Of a stretch of DNA of 64,000 nt, positions 8,964 to 18,863 are shown piece after piece. The translations under genes were made by a program, and so were the position numbers. The stretch comes from Egaibacter sp046050465 (lineage in GTDB: Bacteria; Pseudomonadota; Gammaproteobacteria; Burkholderiales; Burkholderiaceae_C): the NCBI GenBank assembly GCA_046050465.1, contig JBJOPS010000008.1, positions 29,040-93,039 of the forward strand, written 5' to 3'. The first letter of the stretch is position 1, and every line of letters starts with the position of its first letter. The notes under the pieces were generated by a model that ran no database searches, was not told the DNA's origin, and worked only from the letters and a program-made list of their open reading frames with translations.

Positions 8964-10721
8964 ATGAAGTTTCTTGTCAAAACGTCAGCAGCTGGCATTT
9001 TGCTGTTATTTGGAGCAGCAAGCTGTTTTGCGTTGACGATTGGCCGAGCGCGTGGCGCGATTGTCTTGGGCCAACCGCTGAGTATCACGGTGCCAGTACA
9101 GACCGACGAGGGAGATGATTTCTTGTCGCTGTGCTTGGATGCCAGTGTTTTTTATGGCGATGTGCAGCAGGCGCGCGCGCACACTACATTGCTGACAACT
9201 TCGAGTCCCAGTAGGCGCACTGCTCTGGTCGAGGTGCGTTCACTTCAGGTTGTTGATGAGCCCGTGGTGACAGTCAATTTGCACGCGGGATGTGCCCAGA
9301 AAATCGCTAGACGGTTTGTTTTTTTTGCAGATATACCGAGTGAGGCAGCCATTGCCGTGCCGTTACCGGTTAGTGCCTTGGCCCCAGCAGCTGTATCAGC
9401 CCGGGCCGATGTCGAGCGGGCGATCCTGCCTGCGCGAGATGCCGATCCAGTGGTACGCAGCAAGCCAGTCGCTGTCAAACCTGCTGATATTTCTTCTGCG
9501 GTAACGGCGAAAGCACGAACCCGTCGGACTGCCCGTGGCACCAAGATTTTGGTTGCCGGAAACCGGGCCGCGTCAAAGTTGGAACTGGTCTCACTTGATG
9601 CCGGTCAATTGCATGAGTTGGAATTGAAATTTACCCGGGAATTACTAGCCGATCCTGTCGAAAATTCTAATTCTGCGGCGACTGCCGCAGCCTGGTGGCG
9701 CGCTCTGAATGCGCAGCCAGAAGATATTGTGAGAGACTGGCAAAGATTGCAGGGACTTGATGGTGATCTGAAGATTTTGCGTGCAGTTACGGCCAAAAAT
9801 GAGTCTCATCTGCTTGAAATGCAGCAACTGCTCAGAGCTGCGGAGTCCGGTCGATTTGCAAACGGATTGGTGCACGGTCTTATTGCACTGCTGCTGGTCA
9901 GCCTGACTGGCGTCTTTTTTCTGTGGCGTCGTCAGAACCGCAAAGATCAGGTATCGCATACTTGGTGGCAGAGTTCTGAAGCTATTTCGACCGGGCAAAA
10001 TGGTCAGGAGGCGGAAGGGGCGACGAACGTCAGCTTAGCTGTTGCTGGCGAGTTGCCGACACGTACTGAGTTTGTAGACATCAACTTGGAACTCAAGCCG
10101 GATGCCCCATCCTTAAAACAGATCAAAATCCCTTCAAAATTAGCCAGTTCACGAGGCAAGCCGCGTGATCGCGAGTCTTTCTTTCCCTCCTCCACAGGCT
10201 GGACTGGTGATAGGGGGTTTTCGCATAGCATGGTGAATTCGCTTCGCACTACCAATTCGGAAGAGCTGGTTGATGTACGGCAGCAGGCGGATTTTTTTGT
10301 ACTGCTGGGCCAATATGACCGAGCCATTCAAGTGTTGCGAGAGCGCCTTGATTGGCATGGCGAAGCCAGTCCGCTTGTTTATTTGGATCTGATGCAGTTG
10401 TTGCATAGGCTGGATCGTAGAATTGACTTCAATCAGTGTCGTGATCAATTCAATCGACTGTTTACTGGCCGGGTTCCTGAATATGGAGCGTTTGATCAAA
10501 AGGGCAAAGGTCTGGAAGCTTATCCTGATGTGTTAGCGCGTATAACAGCTGACTGGACATCGGAGCTGATTCTGGAGAATCTTGAAAATTTTATTTTTTG
10601 CCGACCCAGTGCCGACCCAGGCGCGCCTTTTGATCTCCTGGCTTTTGAGGATTTATTGATGCTGCATGCGGTGGCGACATGGCGCGCATCAGGTCCTGTC
10701 AAGGGGTACCCAGCAGCTTGA
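8964..10721 (+). CDS. FimV-like single-pass membrane protein, first of a tandem pair
   Basis: Protein of 585 aa with unclear function. Residues 1-23 are a signal peptide. A periplasmic domain follows (LTIGRARGAIVLGQPLS), resembling the N-terminal domain of FimV-family proteins. It has two cysteines, Cys57 and Cys110, also found in the neighbouring paralogue, which may form a disulfide. An Ala/Pro/Lys-rich linker and a coiled segment (about 250-297) lead to a transmembrane helix at about 301-320. The cytoplasmic part ends in a TPR-like region from about 436 (VDVRQQADFFVLLGQYDRAI). ATG at 8964 is chosen over ATG at 8943 because it gives a clean signal peptide and has GGGG upstream. FimV proteins organise cell poles and type IV pili, but no pilus genes are nearby. 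Confidence 0.75.
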   Translation: MKFLVKTSAAGILLLFGAASCFALTIGRARGAIVLGQPLSITVPVQTDEGDDFLSLCLDASVFYGDVQQARAHTTLLTTSSPSRRTALVEVRSLQVVDEPVVTVNLHAGCAQKIARRFVFFADIPSEAAIAVPLPVSALAPAAVSARADVERAILPARDADPVVRSKPVAVKPADISSAVTAKARTRRTARGTKILVAGNRAASKLELVSLDAGQLHELELKFTRELLADPVENSNSAATAAAWWRALNAQPEDIVRDWQRLQGLDGDLKILRAVTAKNESHLLEMQQLLRAAESGRFANGLVHGLIALLLVSLTGVFFLWRRQNRKDQVSHTWWQSSEAISTGQNGQEAEGATNVSLAVAGELPTRTEFVDINLELKPDAPSLKQIKIPSKLASSRGKPRDRESFFPSSTGWTGDRGFSHSMVNSLRTTNSEELVDVRQQADFFVLLGQYDRAIQVLRERLDWHGEASPLVYLDLMQLLHRLDRRIDFNQCRDQFNRLFTGRVPEYGAFDQKGKGLEAYPDVLARITADWTSELILENLENFIFCRPSADPGAPFDLLAFEDLLMLHAVATWRASGPVKGYPAA

Positions 10722-10766
10722 ATCGGGCAATGTGAGAAAATAAAGTATAAGAACGTGGGGAATTTT

Positions 10767-12737
10767 TTGAAACTCAAATTACAGGTTTTGGGTGCTGTGC
10801 TGTTGTGCTCAGTTGCGAGTGCTAGCTCAATGACGCTTGGGCGTGTTCGGGGATCGGCGCTGATTGGGCAGCCACTGGACTTGAGCTTTCCGGTCCAGTT
10901 TGATGCGGAAGACAACATAACGGCACTTTGCGTGGATGCTGATATTTTTCATGCTGATACACGGCAGGATGTTGCTCGTGTCAAAGTAAGTGTTAGTGTT
11001 GCCCAACCGCTGCGAACTGCGATCGTGCGGGTGGAATCTTCTCAGCCGGTGGATGAGCCTATGGTGACGGTTTATCTGAAGGCTGGATGCGGCCAGAAAG
11101 TGACACGCCGCTACGTTCTGCTTGCCGATTTTCCATCTGAGCCTGCATCTGCTCCGATCGCATTGGCTGCGCCGCAGGTATCTGCCGCTATGGCAGCGGA
11201 GGCAAAGATTGGATCGACTTGGGCAGAGGTGCCCAGTCCAGCGCAGCCGATAGCCAAAGTGCAACAAAACGTAGGTATCAAACCGTCACCTGGCGCCCGC
11301 AAACTGAAAATGCCAGCGGCTCCCGCAAAAACTATCTTGCCGCCAGCTGAAAAATCTGTCGCATCTGAGCGGCAATTGGCCAAGTCTTTAACGCCTCAGC
11401 CCCGATTGCAGCTGGAATCTTTAGAGGTTCTTGCCGAGCGTGGTGCCGTGTTAGAGGCGGCGAAAGGAGCCTCCGCTCCTGTACCGGTTCCAGCCGATGA
11501 CATCGTCAAGGATGTGATGCGTTTCCAGTCATTGGAAGGCGATATGAAGACCTTGCTTTCACTGGCAGCGAAAAATGAAGCCAGCCTGCTGGAAATGAAA
11601 GCACGACTGGAAAGGGCTGAGTCTGAGCGTTTTGCTAACTGGTTGGTTTATGCGTTAAGTGCTGCCATTTTGCTATGCTTGGCTTCAATTTGGACTCTAT
11701 GGAATCGGCAGCGGACTTTGGAGGCAACCAAGAGTAATTGGTGGCGAGAGGATGAGGCAAGCACCGAAAAAGTCAATCTCGCAGGAGCAGAGATGACGTC
11801 GGCGCTCGGATCAGCGGCGGTCGATGCAGTTCCAGATGTCCTCGATAGAAATGTCCAAGTCGCCCGAGCGGTAAAGCCACCAGAGCCGCAGGATCATGAC
11901 CCCATTTCTTCAGTGGACCTGCATCTCTCGGAAATCAGTGCTTCCACCTTTGATACGCTGCTGCAGTCGGGACCAGCGCCTATTCGCAGTGGCAAGCCTA
12001 GTGTCTTGGACGGGCTATCCAGCCCTGGCGATCGGTGCGTCAGCCCGGATGATTCAGTCGATATACGGCAACAGGCAGAGTTCTTCGTGTCTCTTGGCCA
12101 AACTGATCAGGCGGTTCGCGTGTTGGAAAGCCACATTGCGGAGAATATTGGATCCAGTCCCGGACTCTATCTGGATCTGCTTCATTTGTTTCACTCGTTG
12201 AATTTGAAGACCGACTTCCGTCAATATCGTGAAGACTTCAACTTGCTGTTTAACTCCCGAATTCCAGAATTCGCACTTTTCAAACAAGAAGGCCAAAATC
12301 TTGAGTCGTATCCAGATGCGCTAGCCGAGATCTCGGCTGCATGGTATTCACAGAAGGTATTGCAAGTACTTGAAACTCTTATTTTTCATAATTCAAGAAA
12401 TAACAAAGTTCAAGTGTTTGATTTGGCTGCTTTCCGCGAGCTGTTGCTTTTGTATGGTATCGCCCTGAGTGATCAGCGGGGGGGAGGGGCGCATTCTGAA
12501 AGCCAATCGGATTTCGCCAGCAAGTCCTTCGTAAGAGAAGGTGTTAGATCAGAATTTGGGAAGGTAAATGCAGATACCTTTGTGCATACTCGGCAAAGTG
12601 ACATCAAAGCCAGCCAGCTTGCCAGTGGAAGCAGTGACTTGGTTCATTTGGAATCTTTGCCAAGTATTTATCCCGATATTGACGTCAATCTGGATCTTAA
12701 TTCAGATGAATCCAGTGGCGGTGAAAACCGCAAGTAA
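10767..12737 (+). CDS. FimV-like single-pass membrane protein, second of a tandem pair
   Basis: Paralogue of the gene just upstream, with the same order: signal peptide, domain MTLGRVRGSALIGQPLD, paired cysteines (Cys55, Cys108), variable linker, coiled segment, one transmembrane helix (FANWLVYALSAAILLCLAS) and a TPR-like cytoplasmic region from VDIRQQAEFFVSLGQTDQAV. It is longer at about 656 aa because of an acidic Ser/Asp-rich tail. TTG at 10767 is chosen because GTGGGG lies 6 nt upstream and the N-terminus then matches the paralogue (MK-hydrophobic). GTG at 10755 is the alternative. The 45-nt gap to its neighbour suggests one transcript. Function not established. Confidence 0.72.
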   Translation: MKLKLQVLGAVLLCSVASASSMTLGRVRGSALIGQPLDLSFPVQFDAEDNITALCVDADIFHADTRQDVARVKVSVSVAQPLRTAIVRVESSQPVDEPMVTVYLKAGCGQKVTRRYVLLADFPSEPASAPIALAAPQVSAAMAAEAKIGSTWAEVPSPAQPIAKVQQNVGIKPSPGARKLKMPAAPAKTILPPAEKSVASERQLAKSLTPQPRLQLESLEVLAERGAVLEAAKGASAPVPVPADDIVKDVMRFQSLEGDMKTLLSLAAKNEASLLEMKARLERAESERFANWLVYALSAAILLCLASIWTLWNRQRTLEATKSNWWREDEASTEKVNLAGAEMTSALGSAAVDAVPDVLDRNVQVARAVKPPEPQDHDPISSVDLHLSEISASTFDTLLQSGPAPIRSGKPSVLDGLSSPGDRCVSPDDSVDIRQQAEFFVSLGQTDQAVRVLESHIAENIGSSPGLYLDLLHLFHSLNLKTDFRQYREDFNLLFNSRIPEFALFKQEGQNLESYPDALAEISAAWYSQKVLQVLETLIFHNSRNNKVQVFDLAAFRELLLLYGIALSDQRGGGAHSESQSDFASKSFVREGVRSEFGKVNADTFVHTRQSDIKASQLASGSSDLVHLESLPSIYPDIDVNLDLNSDESSGGENRK

Positions 12738-12752
12738 TGGTCACACCACGCC

Positions 12753-13760
12753 CTATCGGTGAACCTGCAGCGCTGCAGGGTTGACGATATTGGTAGGGTG
12801 CCCTGAGATGAAATGGATTATGTTGTCAAACGCTGCACCAAAATACATCTCGTAGGTTTCCTGCTCCACGTAGCCAATGTGAGGGGTACAGACACAATTT
12901 TCCAGGCGCAGTAGAGAGTGGCCCTGAAGAATTGGTTCTGCTTCGTACACGTCCACGGCTGCCATGCCAGGCCGGCCATGGAGCAACGCACTTAAAAGTG
13001 CCTCACTTTCAATGAGCTCGGCGCGTGAGGTGTTTACCAGTAATGAGGTGGGCTTCATGTTCGCCAGGTCCTCTGGCCGCACTATTGCTCGAGTTTCATC
13101 AGTGAGCCTGAGGTGTACTGAGAGTACATCACTATGGGTGAAAAACTCACTTCTGGACGTGGACACGTGATATCCATCCATCACGGCACGTTCCAGAGAA
13201 GCCTCACTTCCCCAGATCATGACATTCATGCCAAATGCCTTTCCATATCCGGCCACCAAGCGGCCAATTTTTCCGTACCCCCATATACCCAATGTCTTGC
13301 CATGAAGTACGCTGCCAATGCCGAAATTGGCAGGCATCGCTCCAGTTTTCAAACCTGCTTGCTGCCAGGCACCATGCTTGAGATTGCCAATGTAGTGTGG
13401 AAGACGACGGGTGGCCGCCATAATCAGGGCCCAAGTCAACTCGGAAGGAGCAATGGGAGATCCGGTGCCTTCAGCCACGGCTATGCCAAGTTCGGTACAT
13501 GCAGCGATATCAATATGGTTGCCAATTCGTCCTGTTTGCACAATCAGTTTGAGTCTAGGAAGTTTTTGTACCAATTGATGCGAGATGTGAGTGCGTTCAC
13601 GGATGAGAACGACGATGTCAGCATCTTTGAGGCGAACCGATAGCTGCCCAACTCCTTTGACCGTGTTGGTATAGACCTTGGCCGGATAAGCATCCAGTTT
13701 AGCGGCGCATTTGAGCTTGCGCACTGCATCCTGATAGTCATCAAGAATCACAATGTTCAT
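12753..13760 (-). CDS. D-2-hydroxyacid dehydrogenase family protein
   Basis: NAD(P)-dependent dehydrogenase of the D-isomer-specific 2-hydroxyacid family, 335 aa. The nucleotide-binding motif GYGKIG is at residues 161-166. The catalytic triad of the family is visible: Arg246 in NTSRAE, Glu275 in YEAEP and His294 in TPHIGY. The N-terminal half (MNIVILDDYQDAVRKL) matches the subgroup found in many Burkholderiales with no assigned substrate, so phosphoglycerate, hydroxypyruvate or another 2-keto acid are all possible. It converges with the FimV-like pair; its stop is only 15 nt from theirs. A stretch of about 140 nt upstream (13761-13903) shows nothing recognisable. Confidence 0.9.
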   Translation of the reverse strand: MNIVILDDYQDAVRKLKCAAKLDAYPAKVYTNTVKGVGQLSVRLKDADIVVLIRERTHISHQLVQKLPRLKLIVQTGRIGNHIDIAACTELGIAVAEGTGSPIAPSELTWALIMAATRRLPHYIGNLKHGAWQQAGLKTGAMPANFGIGSVLHGKTLGIWGYGKIGRLVAGYGKAFGMNVMIWGSEASLERAVMDGYHVSTSRSEFFTHSDVLSVHLRLTDETRAIVRPEDLANMKPTSLLVNTSRAELIESEALLSALLHGRPGMAAVDVYEAEPILQGHSLLRLENCVCTPHIGYVEQETYEMYFGAAFDNIIHFISGHPTNIVNPAALQVHR

Positions 13761-13903
13761 GCCGACATTGTGCCTTGCTTATGATCTACTGCCCGATTTC
13801 ATGCTAGGTACCGGCCGGTCGGGGAAAGTGGCCCTCTGCTTCTACAGGCCTTACCTATGCCATATCGTCGTGCTACTACGGCGTGGATAGGTCAGTACGA
13901 GTT

Positions 13904-14230
13904 TTAAGCGGCGCCACCTGAGCAGGCGACTAGTCGTTCCAATTCGGCGCAGACATCGGACATGCGGCCAGAGATCGTCATCCGGCCGACTTGACCGGGT
14001 TGATGATCAGACTCTACCACCCGGACCACGCGTAGGCGAGGGCAAGGTAATCGACTGGTTGCAGATGAGGTTTGAATAGTGACAACAGTATTCTCTGGAT
14101 GTGCATGAGTCGCCAAGGAGGGTGATGTAAACCTGTCGACAGGACACACAGCAGGCTTGCCGTTGAGCCACTGGGTCAGACTCTGTATGGGGGCTAAAAT
14201 TTCAGTAATGACAGACAAGGCAATGCGCAT
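13904..14230 (-). CDS. Small uncharacterised protein downstream of lexA
   Basis: A frame of 108 aa read from ATG at 14230, which has AAAGAGA placed about 8-9 nt upstream. An earlier in-frame ATG at 14252-14254 directly follows the lexA stop (ATGTAAATG arrangement), so the gene is likely translated with lexA. The C-terminus GRMTISGRMSDVCAELERLV, preceded by VVRVVESDHQPGQ, looks like a conserved domain I have seen in unnamed Burkholderiales proteins. No catalytic motif, signal peptide or membrane segment is evident. Its position makes it a candidate SOS-coregulated gene, which is inference only. Confidence 0.6.
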   Translation of the reverse strand: MRIALSVITEILAPIQSLTQWLNGKPAVCPVDRFTSPSLATHAHPENTVVTIQTSSATSRLPCPRLRVVRVVESDHQPGQVGRMTISGRMSDVCAELERLVACSGGAA

Positions 14231-14254
14231 GATTCGTATCTCTTTGCAAATCAT

Positions 14255-14941
14255 TTACATCAGTATCGTGTTGCGAATCAGACCAACTGCCAGTCCTTCT
14301 ATCTCGAACGACTCACCCGGTTCCACCACAATGGTCTGGTAGTCCGGGTTTTCTGGATGCAGCTCAATCAGATGCTTGTTGCGACGAAAACGCTTGACGG
14401 TGACCTCATCACCCAGCCGGGCGACAACAATCTGCCCGTTTTTGGCGTCTTTTGTGGCCTGAACGGCCAGCAGGTCCCCGTCCATAATGCCGGCGTCCCG
14501 CATGGACATGCCCCGTACCTTGAGCAGGTAATCGGGTTTGCGCTGAAACAGGCTGTTTTCGACGTAATAGGTCTGGTCCACGTGCTCTTGCGCCAGAATC
14601 GGAGAGCCTGCCGCCACCCGCCCGATCAGTGGCAGTGCCAGCTGGGCCAGACTGGGCAGCGGAAAGGAAAATTGTTTGATGCGTGATTCGTTGATGGAAC
14701 GAAGCGTTTCGCTTTTGAGGCGAATGCCGCGCGACGTGCCGCTGACCAGTTCGATCACGCCTTTGCGTGCCAGCGCCTGGAGATGTTCTTCTGCTGCATT
14801 GGCCGACTTGAAGCCTAACTCGCAGGCAATTTCAGCACGCGTGGGCGGCGCTCCCGTGCGGGCAATGGCGCTCTGGATAAGGTCCAGAATCTGTTGCTGG
14901 CGGGCGGTCAGTTTGACCGGAAACTCTGGCAAGTCGCTCAT
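14255..14941 (-). CDS. lexA: LexA repressor / self-cleaving protease
   Basis: Represses SOS genes and cleaves itself when RecA filaments form. The N-terminal winged helix-turn-helix includes [27 protein letters not shown]. The cleavage site is Ala111-Gly112 in VAAGSP, and the catalytic dyad is Ser146 (GMSMRD) and Lys183 (VTVKRF). At 228 aa it is slightly longer than E. coli LexA (202 aa), with an extended hinge around [13 protein letters not shown], a length usual for betaproteobacteria. Two SOS boxes lie just upstream at 14978-15012, so it is autoregulated. It is divergent from the asparaginase gene. Confidence 0.97.
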   Translation of the reverse strand: MSDLPEFPVKLTARQQQILDLIQSAIARTGAPPTRAEIACELGFKSANAAEEHLQALARKGVIELVSGTSRGIRLKSETLRSINESRIKQFSFPLPSLAQLALPLIGRVAAGSPILAQEHVDQTYYVENSLFQRKPDYLLKVRGMSMRDAGIMDGDLLAVQATKDAKNGQIVVARLGDEVTVKRFRRNKHLIELHPENPDYQTIVVEPGESFEIEGLAVGLIRNTILM

Positions 14942-14977
14942 GATGACTCCTTGGTATGGGCGTGGACTGCTGAAAAG

Positions 14978-14993
14978 CTGTCTTAATATCCAG
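14978..14993. promoter_or_regulatory. SOS box 1 (LexA operator)
   Basis: CTGT-N8-CCAG, one mismatch from the proteobacterial consensus CTGT-N8-ACAG, with an AT-rich spacer. It lies 37 nt before the lexA start codon. Confidence 0.75.
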
Positions 14994-14996
14994 TAA

Positions 14997-15012
14997 CTGT
15001 ATTTTTAACCAG
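14997..15012. promoter_or_regulatory. SOS box 2 (LexA operator)
   Basis: CTGT-ATTTTTAA-CCAG. It begins 19 nt after box 1, close to the spacing of the paired operators in front of E. coli lexA. It also lies within 12 nt of the divergent asparaginase start codon. Confidence 0.78.
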
Positions 15013-15023
15013 TTTTTAAAATA

Positions 15024-16025
15024 ATGCAAGTGATGACCCCAAATAGCAAAAAAAAGTTGGTGGTGCTGGGAACCGGCGGCACCATTGCCGGCAGGGCCCG
15101 GGATGGTGCTGACAACATTGGCTATAAGGCGGGAGAGGTGGGCGTGGACCAACTGCTTGCAGCCATTCCCGGGTTTCAGGTCGATCACTGTGAGGTAGTG
15201 ACCGAACAGGTGGCGCAACTCGACAGCAAGGACATGGGCTTTGCTGTGTGGCAGCAATTGGCTATTCGCGTGCGCACGTTGCTGTCGCAGTCCGATGTGC
15301 AGGGCATCGTCATCACGCATGGTACCGACACGCTGGAAGAAACGGCTTATTTCCTGCACGCGCTGCTGGCTCCTGACAAGCCAGTGGTGTTGACTTGCGC
15401 CATGCGCCCCGCCTCATCGGCCGCACCGGATGGTCCACAAAACATACTGGATGCTGTGGCTGTGGCGATGGCGCCGGGTGCCAGCGGCGTGGTAACTGTG
15501 TGTGCAGGCGCCATTCACAGTGCCGTCGATGTGCAAAAAATGCATACTTATCGGGTAGACACCTTCGGATCAGGGGATGCCGGCCCCATCGGCTATGTAG
15601 AAGAGGGGGTGATCAGATTGGTGCGAAATTGGCCATCAGCCCGCACCCGCTATGCCTCAATAGCTATCGATAAGATAGTGAACCTGGCGGTCTGGCCATG
15701 GGTGGAAATTGTAATGAACTACACCGGGGCCTGTGGCACCATGGTAAAGGCCATGATCAACCAACGGCAAAACGGCGGCGCTTCAGGCGATGGGTCTGTA
15801 CTCAAAGGCCTGGTTGTTGCCGCAACCGGCAATGGCACGGTGCATCAAGACCTGGAAAAAGCTCTGATGGAAGCAAAGAATAGCGGCGTCGTGGTGGTGC
15901 GTGCTACGCGTTGTCCCATGGGCCGGATCATATCACTGCCGGATGCCCACTTTCCTGACTCTGGTGGCCTGTCGCCGGTCAAGGCGCGCATTGCTTTGAT
16001 GCTGACGCTGGCTATCAATTCCTAG
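15024..16025 (+). CDS. L-asparaginase
   Basis: Hydrolyses asparagine to aspartate and ammonia. The two catalytic threonine motifs are present: GTGGTIAG at residues 16-23 and HGTDTLEETA at 99-108. There is no clear signal peptide, so it is probably cytoplasmic. The length is 333 aa. Residues 204-219 (PSARTRYASIAIDKIV) come from an in-frame 48-nt repeat. ATG at 15024 has no good Shine-Dalgarno, and ATG at 15033 is equally possible. The second lexA SOS box ends 11 nt before the start codon, so LexA may also affect this promoter. It converges with adk. Confidence 0.93.
   Translation: MQVMTPNSKKKLVVLGTGGTIAGRARDGADNIGYKAGEVGVDQLLAAIPGFQVDHCEVVTEQVAQLDSKDMGFAVWQQLAIRVRTLLSQSDVQGIVITHGTDTLEETAYFLHALLAPDKPVVLTCAMRPASSAAPDGPQNILDAVAVAMAPGASGVVTVCAGAIHSAVDVQKMHTYRVDTFGSGDAGPIGYVEEGVIRLVRNWPSARTRYASIAIDKIVNLAVWPWVEIVMNYTGACGTMVKAMINQRQNGGASGDGSVLKGLVVAATGNGTVHQDLEKALMEAKNSGVVVVRATRCPMGRIISLPDAHFPDSGGLSPVKARIALMLTLAINS
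15633..15680 (-). repeat. 48-nt dispersed repeat, copy 3 (inside asparaginase)
   Basis: Reversed copy aligned without gaps to the tilS and efflux-lipoprotein copies. Shared blocks are ATCAGCCC, TATGC and GCTATCGATAAGATAG, the last being the terminal inverted repeat. Same reading frame as the other reversed copies. Confidence 0.75.
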
Positions 16026-16049
16026 ATGCAGGTCGCATATCAGGCCGAA

Positions 16050-16781
<732 letters not shown>

Positions 16782-16844
16782 TTAAGACGAAGAATAGCAC
16801 GTGCCGCCTTCGGCTTCGCTTACGTCAGAGGCTGCGACGCTGGC

Positions 16845-17624
16845 TTATGCCTTGAACAGTTGGCGAACCCGTTCCAGGTCTTGCGGTGTGTCCACGCCCG
16901 GCCCCGGGGCGCGGTCGGTCACATGCACGGCGATACGGTGCCCATGCCACATGGCGCGCAGTTGCTCCAGTGCCTCGGCGATTTCAATTGGTGCGCGCGG
17001 CAATGTCGGGAAAAGCCGCACAAAGGCGGCGCGATAGCCGTAAATGCCGATGTGGCGCAGTGGTGCAGCATCTGCCATCCCGGGGCTTGACTTTGCGCCG
17101 TCCTGCCACCAGGCCTGTTCGGGAAAATCACGCGCAAAGGCAATGGGCGAGCGGCTGAAGTACAGCGCCACGTTGTTCGCGTCCAGCACCACTTTGACAA
17201 TGTTGGGGTTGTTGAAATCTGCAAGCGTTTCAATCGGATGCGCGGCTGTACTCATGCTCATTTGCGGGTTGTGCAGCAACAGGCGGGCCACATCGCTCAC
17301 CAAAACGGGGTCGATCAAGGGTTCATCACCCTGCACGTTCACCACGATCTCGCCATCGTCCAGACCGAGGATGTTGCAAGCCTCGGCCAGCCGGTCACTG
17401 CCCGACGGGTGATCAGTTCGGGTCAGAACGGCTTCAATGCCATGCGCGTGGCACGCGGTGATGATTTGCGCGCTGTCGGCCGCGACCACCACACGGGAGT
17501 CGGTACCCGACATGACCCGTTGGGCTACCCGAACGATCATGGGCGAGCCGCCAATGTCGGCCAGCGGTTTGTTGGGCAGACGGGTAGACGCCAGCCGGGC
17601 AGGAATCAGGACTGTAAAGCGCAT
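16845..17624 (-). CDS. kdsB: 3-deoxy-manno-octulosonate cytidylyltransferase
   Basis: Activates Kdo as CMP-Kdo for lipopolysaccharide inner-core synthesis. It starts with the nucleotidyltransferase signature [20 protein letters not shown] and contains [11 protein letters not shown], typical of KdsB. The length is 259 aa. ATG at 17624 is chosen because the motif begins within its first residues. It starts 4 nt after the Trm112-like gene and follows lpxK, so two lipid A/Kdo steps are cotranscribed. This gene order is common in proteobacteria. Confidence 0.96.
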   Translation of the reverse strand: MRFTVLIPARLASTRLPNKPLADIGGSPMIVRVAQRVMSGTDSRVVVAADSAQIITACHAHGIEAVLTRTDHPSGSDRLAEACNILGLDDGEIVVNVQGDEPLIDPVLVSDVARLLLHNPQMSMSTAAHPIETLADFNNPNIVKVVLDANNVALYFSRSPIAFARDFPEQAWWQDGAKSSPGMADAAPLRHIGIYGYRAAFVRLFPTLPRAPIEIAEALEQLRAMWHGHRIAVHVTDRAPGPGVDTPQDLERVRQLFKA

Positions 17625-17628
17625 GGGT

Positions 17629-17811
17629 TTACAGCTCCAGTTCCCCGTCCGTGAGTGTGCGGGCCTGGTTTTCCAGCAGGATGGGAATGTCGTCACGAAC
17701 CGGGTAAGCCAGGCGTGCGCTGCGCGAGATCAACTCGTGGTGCTCGCGGTCGTATTGCAGCGGGCCCTTGGTGACAGGGCAGACCAGCAGTTCAAGAAGT
17801 CGTGTGTCCAT
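17629..17811 (-). CDS. Trm112 family small protein (YcaR-like)
   Basis: A 60-aa protein starting [20 protein letters not shown] and including [12 protein letters not shown], the Trm112/UPF0434 signature. Only one cysteine (in VCPVT) remains of the possible zinc ligands, so it probably does not bind zinc in the classical way. In eukaryotes and archaea Trm112 activates methyltransferases; the bacterial role is unclear. The start codon overlaps the end of lpxK by 20 nt and the stop is 4 nt before kdsB, an arrangement (lpxK-ycaR-kdsB) also found in E. coli. Confidence 0.92.
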   Translation of the reverse strand: MDTRLLELLVCPVTKGPLQYDREHHELISRSARLAYPVRDDIPILLENQARTLTDGELEL

Positions 17812-18859
17812 GGGGTGATGATAACTTTTGGGGCAGGGCGTGCAGCAACTCGTCGAGCGCCTGCACAAAAGCGGGCTCCGGTGTAAACACCAGCGGTACG
17901 GCCAGCGCGTCCGGATGGGCTGGCCACAGTTTGACAGCGTCTTTTTCGGTGCAAATCAGCGTGTAGCCCTCGTCGGATGGGCGTGACCAGCTATCAAAAG
18001 TGTAGTGATCAGGCAGCGCAACGGTTTTTGCCAACCGCAGCCCCCGTCCGCGCAACATGGCAAAAAAGGCTTCCGGCTGGGCGATGGCGGCAACAGCGAG
18101 GACAGGCTTGTGTTCCAGTGCAGACGATTTCGCCAGGTCGTCCAGCGGCAGTTGGGCGCCGTCGCTCGTGAGCGCATGGTCGGCCAGCGCACGGCGGGCC
18201 CGGTAGCCGCTGGCAAAAGCCGGATGCGCGCCGGAGTGCAGCACCAGATCGACGGGCCGCGGCCAGGGCTCGCGCAGGGGGCCTGCAGGCAGCATGAAGC
18301 CGTTGCCCACGCCACGGTCGTCAAACACACAGATATTGATGTCGCGGTGCAGCCCCAGGTGCTGCAGGCCGTCGTCACACACGATCACATCCGTCTGCGG
18401 GTATTTGATTAGCAATGCACTGGCTGCGGCAAAGCGGCTGCCGGCCACAAAGACCGGTGTTTGCACGGTGCCGTTGGACAGCGTTCTCTTGAGCAGGGCG
18501 GGCTCATCTCCCACCTCTTGCGCCGGACTGTCTGGTAGCACTTCACGACAATCTTTAGTGCTTCGCCCGTAGCCACGCGACACCACACCGGGGCTCAGCC
18601 CGCGGGCCTGCAGGTGGCGCACCACCGCCATTACGACAGGGGTTTTGCCCGAGCCGCCGGCAACCACGTTGCCCACAACGATCACTGGCACACCCACTCG
18701 CTTCACCTTGAAAACGCCGGCCCGATACATCAGGTGGCGAAAACGCACCAATAGGCCAAACAACAGGGAGACTGCCCACAACAGCCAGGCCGACCAGCGC
18801 CGATGGCCCCAGGCTTTGAGCAGCATATGTTCAACGGTTGGCCGTGGCGACCCGACCAT
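17792..18859 (-). CDS. lpxK: Tetraacyldisaccharide 4'-kinase
   Basis: Phosphorylates the 4' position of the lipid A disaccharide at the inner membrane. An N-terminal membrane helix (about residues 22-38) precedes the Walker A motif [11 protein letters not shown] at 63-73; [13 protein letters not shown] is the family's active-site segment. The length is 355 aa. The ATG at 18859 is 4 nt after the exbD stop; a more upstream ATG at 18901 would overlap exbD. It shares an operon with ExbB/ExbD-type proteins and kdsB. Confidence 0.96.
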   Translation of the reverse strand: MVGSPRPTVEHMLLKAWGHRRWSAWLLWAVSLLFGLLVRFRHLMYRAGVFKVKRVGVPVIVVGNVVAGGSGKTPVVMAVVRHLQARGLSPGVVSRGYGRSTKDCREVLPDSPAQEVGDEPALLKRTLSNGTVQTPVFVAGSRFAAASALLIKYPQTDVIVCDDGLQHLGLHRDINICVFDDRGVGNGFMLPAGPLREPWPRPVDLVLHSGAHPAFASGYRARRALADHALTSDGAQLPLDDLAKSSALEHKPVLAVAAIAQPEAFFAMLRGRGLRLAKTVALPDHYTFDSWSRPSDEGYTLICTEKDAVKLWPAHPDALAVPLVFTPEPAFVQALDELLHALPQKLSSPHGHTTS

Positions 18860-18863
18860 GAAA

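Noticed and set aside
17985..18040. CTATCAAAAGTGTAGTG in lpxK as another 48-nt repeat copy
   Set aside because: Only the first ten bases resemble the element; the CGCA and GAGGGCT blocks are not at the right spacing, and the encoded LPDHYTFD is normal LpxK sequence.
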